Shown here piece by piece: positions 1 to 7,038 of a DNA stretch of 12,141 bases. A program made the translations under genes and the position numbers. This DNA comes from Willaertia magna (Eukaryota; Heterolobosea; Eutetramitea; Acrasida; Naegleriidae): assembly GCA_902984215.1 (NCBI GenBank), contig CADWAF010004612.1, forward strand, positions 1 through 12,141. Reading direction: 5' to 3'. Positions within the stretch are counted from its first letter, which is position 1. Each line of letters starts with the position of its first letter. The notes beneath the pieces were generated by a model. The model searched no databases, was not told the DNA's origin, and saw only the letters and a list, made by a program, of their open reading frames with translations.

Positions 1-1
1 T

Positions 2-223
2 GGAAAGAGAAGATATAGAAAACACAGACAATATAAACCAAGAAAGTATGTCAGAGTTTACAAGAAAGGAAGAAAACACGGTAAGAGACATGGAAAGAAA
101 AGAGTAAGAGTTTACAAACCAAGAAAGTATGTCAGAGTTTATAAAAAGGGAAGAAAACATGGTAAGAGACATGGAAAGAGAAGACATCATAAGAGAAGAA
201 ATGTCAAACAATACAAACATTAA
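2..223 (+). CDS. 3' end of a highly basic Lys/Arg/His/Tyr-rich repeat protein (partial)
   Basis: The frame starting at base 2 is open for 73 codons and stops with TAA at 221-223. The start lies outside the window. The visible protein has no acidic residue at all. It is almost entirely Lys, Arg, His, Tyr, Gly and Val, with motifs such as KPRKYVRVYKKGRKHGKRHG. Two 27-residue units repeat in tandem (period 81 nt), and the third-base changes between them are mostly silent, which supports real translation. A poly(A) signal follows 57 nt after the stop. I do not recognise the family. A secreted structural or mineral/matrix-binding protein, a nucleic-acid-binding tail or a cationic antimicrobial protein would all fit. 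No function is assigned, and the shared cationic theme with the polyprotein gene further right may be coincidence. Confidence 0.6.
   Translation, partial: GKRRYRKHRQYKPRKYVRVYKKGRKHGKRHGKKRVRVYKPRKYVRVYKKGRKHGKRHGKRRHHKRRNVKQYKH
38..199 (+). repeat. Two tandem 81-bp coding repeats
   Basis: Unit 1 is 38-118 and unit 2 is 119-199, both beginning CCAAGAAAGTATGTCAGAGT. The first 21 codons encode identical residues with a few synonymous changes (TAC/TAT, AAG/AAA, CAC/CAT). The last six codons diverge. The array probably continues to the left of the window. Confidence 0.8.
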
Positions 224-280
224 ATTTTTGAAAAGTGAATTATAAATTTTGTAAGAGTTGTAATTAATATTGTAAAAAAA

Positions 281-286
281 AATAAA
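281..286 (+). terminator. Poly(A) signal AATAAA of the left-edge basic-protein gene
   Basis: A canonical AATAAA hexamer lies 57 nt after the TAA at 221-223, inside a very AT-rich tract. The spacing suits a short 3' UTR. Motif only; AATAAA is common by chance in such AT-rich DNA. Confidence 0.5.
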
Positions 287-440
287 GAAATTAGCTTACA
301 AAAACAAACTCAGTTTTTTTGCCATTTCAAATTCCGTTATTCATGGCAAATTAAAAAACCATTCAAATGGCGGAACATTTAAATTACAAAATTTTACAAT
401 TTTAAAAATTTCACAACATTTTGATTTTTCGTTATCGTTA

Positions 441-692
441 TTATTTATATTCAAGTGAAGTATTGCAATGTATTTCAAAAAGTTCAGTTGTTGATTCAGT
501 AGTATCACTATTATTTGTAAAAGTTGTTAATCGAAAAAGATTAAAAAATTTATCTAATAATGTTCCGGCAGATGGAACATAACCACTTTCTTTTCCGCAG
601 AGACATAAATGCTGTTGGGTCGGGTTTACAAATTTTGTTAAGAAATAAACAAACTCTCGTAAAGAGATTTTAATGTAATAACTGAAACTACG
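441..692 (-). pseudogene. Open frame without ATG, possible exon or gene remnant
   Basis: On the minus strand a frame is open from 692 down to a TAA at 441-443 (83 codons), bounded upstream by TGA at 693-695. It has no Met. The middle (about 550-630) is clearly richer in G+C than its surroundings and encodes a stretch containing NPTQQHLCLCGKESGYVPS, which looks protein-like rather than random AT sequence. No upstream exon or start is evident before the RCC1-like gene begins on the other strand. It could be the terminal exon of a minus-strand gene, a decayed gene fragment, or chance. I do not recognise a family. Confidence 0.25.
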
Positions 693-750
693 TCAAAAAT
701 AACATTGAAACAAACTGAAAAATATGTACCTTATTGTAATAATACCTACA

Positions 751-756
751 TATAAA
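751..756 (+). promoter_or_regulatory. Possible TATA box of the RCC1-like gene
   Basis: TATAAA lies 47-52 nt upstream of the ATG at 803. The position would fit a core promoter with a short 5' UTR. In DNA this AT-rich the motif alone is weak evidence. Confidence 0.3.
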
Positions 757-802
757 GTATTTATTGTAATATTAACAATAATTAATTTCAATTTTAAAAA
801 AA

Positions 803-2035
803 ATGCAAAAACAATATCAATCAGTTAATGATAATCAAAATAACAAATTGTTTCTAAAAACATCATCCAAAGATCACTATTTTCAACAAGTGAAACATAA
901 TTTTAAAATTACACACATTACTTCCTTTGGAGAAGGATTATGTTTTGCTAATGAAAATAATGAAATATTTAAAATTTCTAGTGACAATGAAAATAATTAT
1001 GAAAATATTTCAAATGGAACAATACCCTCCACTTTTAAAATTAAATTTTTTATTTCAGGACAAGAAGATATTTTTGTTATCTTAGAAAATAATATGATGT
1101 TTAGAAGTGTCAGTTCAGAAGAATTTGAAAATATCACTCACGTACATTCAATGAAAAATATTACACACGCTTGTTGTGGAGTATATTGTGGAATATTTGT
1201 AGATAATTATAAATATATTAATACTTTTGGAAGAATAATTGAAACAGGATTTTGTGAAATATCTAATGATGACACTTTTAAATTTGAATATGGAACTATT
1301 AAGAATATTTCAATTGGTTTTGAACATTTAATTATTTTAAACTCAATTGGTGAAATGTATGGCTTGGGTGTTAATGTTTGTGGTCAATTAAATGGTATCA
1401 GTCAGAATAATGAACTTTTTAGTAGTCTAATTAAGATTTGTCCTACATTTATTCAAGATTCAATAATTTTAGATGCATTCGCTCTTCCATTTAGTCATTC
1501 AACAGTAATTGTGACAAATAATGATGACATTTTCATTTATGGATATCCAGTTGTGAATTTTTCTTTTGATAAACCTTTTGAAGTGAATCCAAAAGTATTT
1601 AAATTAAAACATTCTTGTTTTAATAAAGATGAAAAAGAATTAAAATGTAAAACTGCTTATAAGATTAGTGAAATTGAAGATGATACTGTTGACAGTGAAA
1701 ATGACTCAAAATTTAATTATGAAAAGAAAGAAATATCAATTCTTGGAGGAAATGGAATAATAGCATTAATTAATAATAAAAAGAAAAAGATTTGGTTGGG
1801 TGGGAAATCACTTAGTCATTTCACTGAAGAGAGTATTGATTTAAAAAACTCTGATAATAATTTTAGAGGAGATGAATGTGTGATTAATATATTGAGTTGT
1901 GGAGATGGTATTATTGGAATATTAGTTGGTGACAATAATTTAATGAGTGGCTATTTGGAAAATAATTTAAAAATTGTATCAAAAAGTTGTTGTAAAGAAA
2001 TTCCATTTTCTGACATTTTAATAAAACAATTTTGA
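803..2035 (+). CDS. Divergent RCC1-like repeat protein (410 aa)
   Basis: A single uninterrupted frame of 410 residues from an ATG in a favourable A-rich context, with TATAAA about 50 nt upstream. It carries degenerate RCC1-type beta-propeller repeats. The clearest spans residues about 165-197: ISIGFEHLIILNSIGEMYGL followed by G.N.CGQL, matching the family pattern cG..H...L...G..y..G.N..GQLG. Weaker copies are near residues 119-143 (ITHACCGVYCGIFVDN), 232-247, 310-333 and 361-384. An acidic low-complexity insert lies at 288-303. No signal peptide or membrane segment is seen. RCC1-like propellers are general protein-interaction scaffolds; only some are Ran exchange factors, and nothing here supports that activity. 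A decayed RCC1 relic follows about 160 nt downstream, suggesting an old tandem pair. The fold family is fairly sure, the function unknown. Confidence 0.75.
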   Translation: MQKQYQSVNDNQNNKLFLKTSSKDHYFQQVKHNFKITHITSFGEGLCFANENNEIFKISSDNENNYENISNGTIPSTFKIKFFISGQEDIFVILENNMMFRSVSSEEFENITHVHSMKNITHACCGVYCGIFVDNYKYINTFGRIIETGFCEISNDDTFKFEYGTIKNISIGFEHLIILNSIGEMYGLGVNVCGQLNGISQNNELFSSLIKICPTFIQDSIILDAFALPFSHSTVIVTNNDDIFIYGYPVVNFSFDKPFEVNPKVFKLKHSCFNKDEKELKCKTAYKISEIEDDTVDSENDSKFNYEKKEISILGGNGIIALINNKKKKIWLGGKSLSHFTEESIDLKNSDNNFRGDECVINILSCGDGIIGILVGDNNLMSGYLENNLKIVSKSCCKEIPFSDILIKQF

Positions 2036-2196
2036 GATATATGGCTTATAAGAATATTATTATAAATCAATAATTTTTTCTTTTTGGTCAGTTCACTTTA
2101 CAAAATTATTGCCGTAACATTCTTTACTTTGAGAAACAAGCGACAACATATGAAAATGAACTCCACTAAAAAAATTAGCAATTAAATCCATAAAAT

Positions 2197-2456
2197 CCGG
2201 CTGTAATTACTTAATGATATTAACAGATAATGGTTTAAGTACTTGGTTATGGAAATAACAAAAATGGAGAAATTGGGTTGGGTAAAGAAATTATTAATAC
2301 CAATAAACAATTTACACTAGTTCCTTAATTTAGAAAATAAAATAAAGTTGTTGGAATGTGGATATAATTACTATTATTGTTGACAAATTTAATCAATTAT
2401 ATTTTACTGGACTTACATATACTTCTGTAGGAAATTACGGTTGGACCACAGACTGA
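2197..2456 (+). pseudogene. Relic of an RCC1-repeat gene, frameshifted
   Basis: Three plus-strand frames read in sequence give a good RCC1 repeat. From 2199: GCNYLMILTDNGLSTW. After a shift near 2243: LGYGNNKNGEIGLGKE with the tail FTLVP. After two further shifts near 2356 and 2378: CGYNYYY, then VDKFNQLYFTGLTYTSVG, ending at TGA 2454-2456. In-frame TAA codons at 2326-2328 and 2338-2340 also break it. Its repeat is closer to the RCC1 consensus than those of the intact gene upstream, so it looks like a dead neighbour or truncated tandem duplicate. Bases 2036-2196 and 2457-2642 show nothing else recognisable apart from possible poly(A) signals. Confidence 0.65.
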
Positions 2457-2544
2457 AAGTTAGATCAAATATGAGACACTGACATTTACTTAAATTAATT
2501 TTATTTGTCAATGTTGTTTACAATAAGTACTAAATAAACTACAA

Positions 2545-2550
2545 TTTATT
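2545..2550 (-). terminator. Candidate poly(A) signal of the peptide polyprotein gene
   Basis: TTTATT on the plus strand is AATAAA on the minus strand, 93 nt after the polyprotein stop codon. Other matches lie at 2638-2643 (overlapping the stop codon) and 2500-2505, so the site in use is uncertain. Confidence 0.35.
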
Positions 2551-2642
2551 TTAAATTTAAAAGCAAAGCAAGATTGTTTGGCATTATTACAGTAAAAAAT
2601 GAGGACAATTTAATTGCTGAGTAGAAAATTAGAAGAATTTAT

Positions 2643-3923
2643 TTAACCTCTTGCAACTGCATCAAAGTTATTGTTAACATAATCTTTAACACCTGCCTTT
2701 AAGTATGGGAGTGCCTTCTTAAATAATTTACCTAACTTCTTGAAGAATTTATCAGATTCAACTTCATCTTCTAATGGTAAACCTTGGGTTCTTAAGTATG
2801 CCTTACCTAACTTTAAACCAACTTTACCGACCTTCTTTAATAATTTACCTAATTTGAAGTCTGCTTCTGCATCAAAGTTTTGGTTAACATATGATTTGAT
2901 TGCTCCCTTACCAATTTGTTTAACAACCTTGAATAATTTCTTGAAGAATTTATCTGCTTGTTCATCTTCTAATGGGATACCTTGGGTTCTTAAGTATGCT
3001 TTACCTAACTTTAAACCAACCTTACCGATCTTCTTTAAGATTTTACCGAATTTGAAATCTGCTGCTTCATCAAAGTTACCATTGATATATTCTTTAACAC
3101 CAGCCTTTAAGTATGGAAGAGCCTTCTTGAATAATTTACCTAACTTCTTGAAGAATGCTGCATCAGATTGGACTTGTCTTCTTGCAATTTTGAATGGGAA
3201 TCTTCTTGGAACAGTACCACATCTTCTTCTTGGGAGGATAGATCTAACTGGTTTATCTTCTAATGGAATACCTTGAGTTCTTAAATATGCTTTACCTAAG
3301 TTTAATCCGATTTTACCAATCTTCTTGAAGATTTTACCGAATTTAATGTCTGCTTCTTCATCTTCTAATGGTAAACCTTGGGTTCTTAAATATGCTTTAC
3401 CTAAGTTTAATCCGATCTTACCAATCTTCTTGAATAATTTACCAATCTTGAATTTATCTGATTCAGTCATAGCATCAAAGTTTTGGTTAACATATGATTT
3501 AATTGCTCCTTTACCGACTTGTTTAACAACCTTCCATAACTTCTTGAAGAATTTATCTGCTTGTTCATCTTCTAATGGAATACCTTGGGTTCTTAAGTAT
3601 GCTTTACCTAACTTTAAACCGACTTTACCGACCTTCTTTAATAATTTACCGAATTTAAAGTCTGCTTCTTCATCAAAGTTATTATTGACATATTCTTTAA
3701 CACCAGCCTTTAAGTATGGGAGAGCCTTCTTGAATAATTTACCAATCTTCTTGAAGAATTTATCAGATTCAACTTCATTATCCCAATTTTTATTGACATA
3801 ATCTTTAGCTGCACCCTTTAAGATGTCTAATAAAAAGTTATCTGCTTCAACTTCTTGTTGTTGTGCACTGACAAAAACGACTGCGAATAAAGCAATCAAT
3901 AAAACTGCTAAGACTGATTTCAT
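2643..3923 (-). CDS. Secreted precursor of many cationic amphipathic peptides (putative antimicrobial/cytolytic polyprotein, 426 aa)
   Basis: An intronless 426-residue frame from ATG at 3921-3923 (A-rich context) to TAA at 2643-2645. Residues 1-20 are a clear signal peptide ending VSA. About twelve units follow, most separated by acidic spacers ending in [AS]D (VEAD, VESD, EEAD, EQAD, TESD, EAAD). Type A (55-88, 255-288, 392-426) is like KFFKKIGKLFKKALPYLKAG. Type B (89-123, 157-192, 193-227, 289-324, 356-391) is like FKFGKLLKKVGKVGLKLGKA with tail RTQG[IL]PLED. Type C (124-156, 325-355) is like KFFKKLWKVVKQVGKGAIKS. Unit 1 (29-54) is weakly charged; segment 228-254 is Arg-rich with one Cys. 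Lys spaced every 3-4 residues among Leu/Ile/Val/Phe gives amphipathic helices, and each type A or B core carries about +6. This is the architecture of multi-peptide membrane-active precursors. Killing activity and processing are inference; no homologue is recognised. Confidence 0.8.
   Translation of the reverse strand: MKSVLAVLLIALFAVVFVSAQQQEVEADNFLLDILKGAAKDYVNKNWDNEVESDKFFKKIGKLFKKALPYLKAGVKEYVNNNFDEEADFKFGKLLKKVGKVGLKLGKAYLRTQGIPLEDEQADKFFKKLWKVVKQVGKGAIKSYVNQNFDAMTESDKFKIGKLFKKIGKIGLNLGKAYLRTQGLPLEDEEADIKFGKIFKKIGKIGLNLGKAYLRTQGIPLEDKPVRSILPRRRCGTVPRRFPFKIARRQVQSDAAFFKKLGKLFKKALPYLKAGVKEYINGNFDEAADFKFGKILKKIGKVGLKLGKAYLRTQGIPLEDEQADKFFKKLFKVVKQIGKGAIKSYVNQNFDAEADFKLGKLLKKVGKVGLKLGKAYLRTQGLPLEDEVESDKFFKKLGKLFKKALPYLKAGVKDYVNNNFDAVARG
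2751..3161 (-). repeat. A-B-C-B peptide block, copy 2 (137 codons)
   Basis: Encodes residues 255-391, again A-B-C-B, and is separated from copy 1 by an extra type-B unit and the Arg/Cys segment. The units differ mainly by conservative swaps (Ile/Val/Leu, Trp/Phe) and by spacer changes, so the helical cores look constrained. Confidence 0.75.
3348..3761 (-). repeat. A-B-C-B peptide block, copy 1 (138 codons)
   Basis: Encodes residues 55-192 of the polyprotein in unit order A-B-C-B. It is nearly the same length and order as the block at 2751-3161, with long near-identical DNA stretches, for example ATCAAAGTTTTGGTTAACAT (plus-strand reading) in both. This points to an internal duplication of a four-peptide cassette. 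Confidence 0.75.
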
Positions 3924-4250
3924 TTTGTTTTTTTTTGACGGATGATTTAGAACAGACAGTGAAATTGCAACTATTTAACAGTCATTTTTGATTATAATGA
4001 TATCTATCTATTGTTATTTTTAAGGATTATAATGGTTGGTGGTTAACACGGAATTAGAGTTTACAAGCGCACAAAATAGAATGGCCAATGGGAATCACTT
4101 GAATCAAAAATCAGGTCACTAAAACTTTTTTTACTATTTGATCAAGATTTTATTGTCAAAAACCAATTGTGTATTGTGGATAATGACACAAAGTTATACA
4201 ATGATTGTGTTGTATCTAATAAATTGATGTGGAATAAAGAAGAATGAATT
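3924..4250. other. Intergenic region between transporter 3' end and polyprotein start, 327 bp
   Basis: Both flanking genes run on the minus strand, so this holds the transporter's 3' UTR and the polyprotein promoter. TTTATT at 4149-4154 (AATAAA on the minus strand) lies 97 nt after the transporter stop and is a plausible poly(A) signal. CCAAT (plus strand) within ATGGCCAATGGG at about 4081-4092 is about 160 nt upstream of the polyprotein ATG and could be a CCAAT-type element. No clear TATA box for the polyprotein. No coding or RNA gene seen. Confidence 0.45.
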
Positions 4251-6864
4251 TTAATTAACTTTAGAGCTTTCCTCTTCAACTTCTTGTAGTTCAATTTCTT
4301 CTTTAGTTTCTCTCAAAGCAGTATCGTCAGATGACATTGGTGTAGTTTCTACAACTGACACATCTATCTTTTCACTCTCCTCAACTTTTGTTTCTCTTTT
4401 CCTTAAAATATTTGGGAAGAAAAATAATAAAACCAAAACCAGGAAATAAGCACAAACAATGGATAAACCAATTGTCAAACTTAACCAATCAAATTCTTTA
4501 GAATCTTTTCCTTTTGTTGAATAAGGTGAAGTAATCTCCTTAATTAAAGCAATGATAAATAATATTGTCAATAAAATTGGTGCAATAAACTTGATAATTA
4601 AATTAAAATCATAAGATGGACCAAATTGACAAATTGCCTTAATTTTTAAACGATGTTCATCAACGCTATGAAATGCAACTAGTTTAATACATTCCCATAA
4701 CTTTCTAATTTTTCTTTTCATTCCACTTCTTCTTCTATTATTACTTTCTTCTTCATTATTACTTATAGGTGACACAACTGTCTCACCAATATCTTCTTCA
4801 TCTTCTTCGTCCAATACTCTTTCTTGATAACTATTTTTATTAAATAAACGTTTTAATTTTGTTCTTAATGATTCACTTGAAATTAAATAGCCAATTAATA
4901 TACATTCTAAAACAGCTGAAAAAACTAAACAGAAATCACTTAACCAATGGTCAACAATATCCATTAAATAATAACCATTATCTAAACAGTAAGGGATACC
5001 AAATAAAAAACATAAAAAACAAGTAATTAAAGCAATCCAATGTAATTTTAATTTTGGGAAAGTATCGTGAATAGCAGCATTGACACCTTCCATCATTCCA
5101 AAACAGGAATCAATAGCCAATGTATATAATGCCAATAAAAAGAATGCACAAAATAAGTGTGGGAATGGCATTAAACTAATGGCCTCTATTTGTTTAAAAT
5201 AAATATTAAAAATTATTAAAAATTAAATATTGTAAAGAAATTGTAATAAATATTAAGGAAATTAAAATAAAATTTAAATTACATACCTGGAAGTACAATG
5301 AATGCTAAACCAATTCCAGAATCAGTAACTTGATCAACACTTAAACCTTTTTGATGGGCCATATAACCTAAAATTGAAAATACACAAAATCCAGCAAAAA
5401 TACTAAAGAAATAAGTTGAAATTCCAATAATCCAAGCATCTTTTACAATATCTTGATTTGGCTTATTAAATGAAGATAATGCTGTAATTGTTCCACTTGA
5501 TAAACTTAATGCAAAACTATTGTAAAATATTAATGAATAAATAATTTCATTGTAAATACTGTTAAAACTTACAATCTATAATTTATATCAATTTAAAAAT
5601 ATTAATAAATTATTATAAATATAAATTATAAATATTTTAAAAAATAAAACATACATTTGACCTGCTGCTGACAACCAAATATTAACATCAGCCAATTTTG
5701 TAAAATCAGGTTTAATATAATAATACATTCCATTAAAAGAACCTTCCAAAAAGAAAGAAGTAATAAATAAAATTAAAAATAAAATCATTGGTAAAGGTAC
5801 AGTTATATAAGTTATAATACCAGTACTTTTCGTTCCTTTCCAAATACCAAAATAAACTGTAACCCAAACTAAAAATAAAGAAATTAAAATTGGAATATTT
5901 AATTCATTAACTTCAGTATCAGAAGTTGATTTACGTAAAATAACTTCATAAAAGAATTGTTCTGATTTACCAGTCCATGGTAAAGTTGTATTAAACATGT
6001 GATAAGCATAAACAAATACGTAAGAAATTAATATTGAATAGTAACTACATATTCCAAATCCACCAAAAAGTGTCATTACTAGACCAATTCCTTTAGATCT
6101 TTTTTGTAATTGTTCAAATGCATAGATTGATGATTTTCTTAAGATTTGACCTAATGATAATTCTAAAATTAATAGTGGTATACCTAGTACAATTAATGCT
6201 ATAGTGTATGGAATTAGAAATGCTCCACCTCCTTTTAATTATTATTTTAATAAATATTTTAATTATTATATAATTCCAAATTTATTTCCAAAATTATTTA
6301 ATATTTTCACGCAAACCAGTAAAAAATGTTAAAATAATTGTGTTAAAAAAATTAAAATTAAAATTAAATCATACCGTTTTTATAAGCAAGATAAGGGAAT
6401 CTAACGAAACTGCCAAAACCTATTGCAGCTCCTAATGTTGCTAAGATAAATGATAATCTACTTCCCCATTGTTGTCTAGCATGTTGTTCTGGATTTTCAG
6501 GTTGTTCGGGAAGGTGGTCTATATCAACATCAATTGCTCCTTCAATTATTTTAGTTTCTTCTACAACAATAGGATTTGTTCTTTCTTCTTTCTCTTCTTC
6601 TTCTTCTTTATTATTGATATCTTTATTGTCACTAAAATGTTGAATGTTGTTATTTATTATGTGGTGTTTTACAATGTGTGGATGGTCAATAACATCGTCA
6701 TCATTATTTTCTTCATTATAATTTCGTATTATATCTTCACTATCAATACCATATCTTATTACACTTTCTTCTTCTCCCGAATTTGTTGTCCTTGTCAATC
6801 CATTATTATTGTTATCAAAATTATTAAGGTTTTCGTCTTCTTCTTCACGAAGGTGATGAGTCAT
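4251..6864 (-). CDS. SNF-family (SLC6-like) amino-acid/neurotransmitter symporter, 5 exons, 744 aa
   Basis: Exons on the minus strand: 6864-6375, 6231-5655, 5575-5573 (3 nt), 5516-5287 and 5185-4251. Introns (143, 79, 56, 101 nt) start GTATG or GTAAG and end AG; the joined frame closes exactly (2235 nt). Residues 1-132 are an acidic, Asn-rich cytosolic tail. Twelve membrane segments follow: TM1 contains [14 protein letters not shown] (145-158), then [20 protein letters not shown] and ELSLGQ in TM2, GQIFFALS in TM6, LPEAISLMP before TM8 and LAIDS in TM8, all SNF landmarks. TM1 has Gly where monoamine carriers have Asp, pointing to an amino-acid-type substrate. The Na2 residues are kept, but the Na1 side-chain ligands are replaced (see findings). 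The C-terminal tail is Glu-rich. Start chosen at ATG 6862-6864; an upstream ATG at 6914-6916 is out of frame. Exon 1 recurs as an orphan at 9361-9844. Confidence 0.85.
5573..5575 (-). other. Predicted 3-nt microexon (ATT) of the transporter gene
   Basis: Exon 2 ends GGT CAA AT before GTATGT. ATTATAG precedes ATT, which is followed directly by GTAAGT. The next acceptor AATAG precedes TTTTGCATTAAG. Joining AT+ATT+TTTTGC reads [12 protein letters not shown], which has the family-typical QIFF of TM6. Skipping the three bases gives GQIFALS, one residue short in a conserved helix. Confidence 0.55.
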
Positions 6865-7038
6865 TATTTTTTTTTCCAATAATTGAGATGAACAAAAAGC
6901 TGTTGCGGGCGATCATATTTTTTGATCCAAATGGAAGGTGGAAATGTTGGAAGACAAAGCAAGAAGATCTAATTCACCTCCTTTTACATTATCATTTCTT
7001 GTTTCACTCGTTTAACTGTTTGCTGTAACTAAGCACCA

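Larger units (their letters stand above)
224..802. other. Intergenic region, 579 bp
   Basis: It contains the 3' UTR of the left-edge gene, an ATG-less minus-strand open frame at 441-692 (listed separately) and the upstream region of the RCC1-like gene. A small imperfect inverted repeat is present: GCCATTT at 321-327 pairs with AAATGGC at 365-371. I see no RNA gene or mobile-element ends. Confidence 0.5.

Noticed and set aside
2036..2196. Extension of the RCC1-like gene into the downstream RCC1 relic as one gene
   Set aside because: The stop at 2033-2035 and multiple frame changes and stops downstream cannot be bridged by one plausible intron; a separate relic is simpler.
2740..3276. Long plus-strand open frame (178 codons) antisense to the polyprotein
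   Set aside because: It mirrors the repeat structure of the minus-strand gene, starts inside a repeat and has no signal peptide or family match. The minus-strand frame has the signal peptide and sensible unit structure.
3325..3801. Second plus-strand open frame (158 codons) antisense to the polyprotein
   Set aside because: Same reason: a shadow created by the repeated coding sequence on the other strand.
2643..3923. CRISPR-like or satellite interpretation of the repeated DNA
   Set aside because: Repeats are in frame, vary at the protein level in a conservative way and sit behind a signal peptide, so they are coding.
4171..4220. Inverted repeat ATACAA/TTGTAT in the transporter 3' region as a terminator hairpin
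   Set aside because: Six-base stem with an 8-base loop in AT-rich eukaryotic DNA; expected by chance and not how such genes terminate.
5517..5654. Single intron from 5654 to 5517 in the transporter
   Set aside because: It keeps frame but drops one residue of the conserved QIFF motif in TM6. The microexon reading fits the family better, though only cDNA can decide.
6877..6879. Transporter start at a TTG giving MEKKIMTHH
   Set aside because: TTG initiation is not expected in a eukaryotic nuclear gene. The ATG at 6862-6864 is shared by both copies.
6469..6882. Plus-strand frames over transporter exon 1 (also 9455-9865)
   Set aside because: Phe/Ile/Tyr-rich shadows of the acidic Asn/Glu-rich minus-strand exon; no start context or family match.
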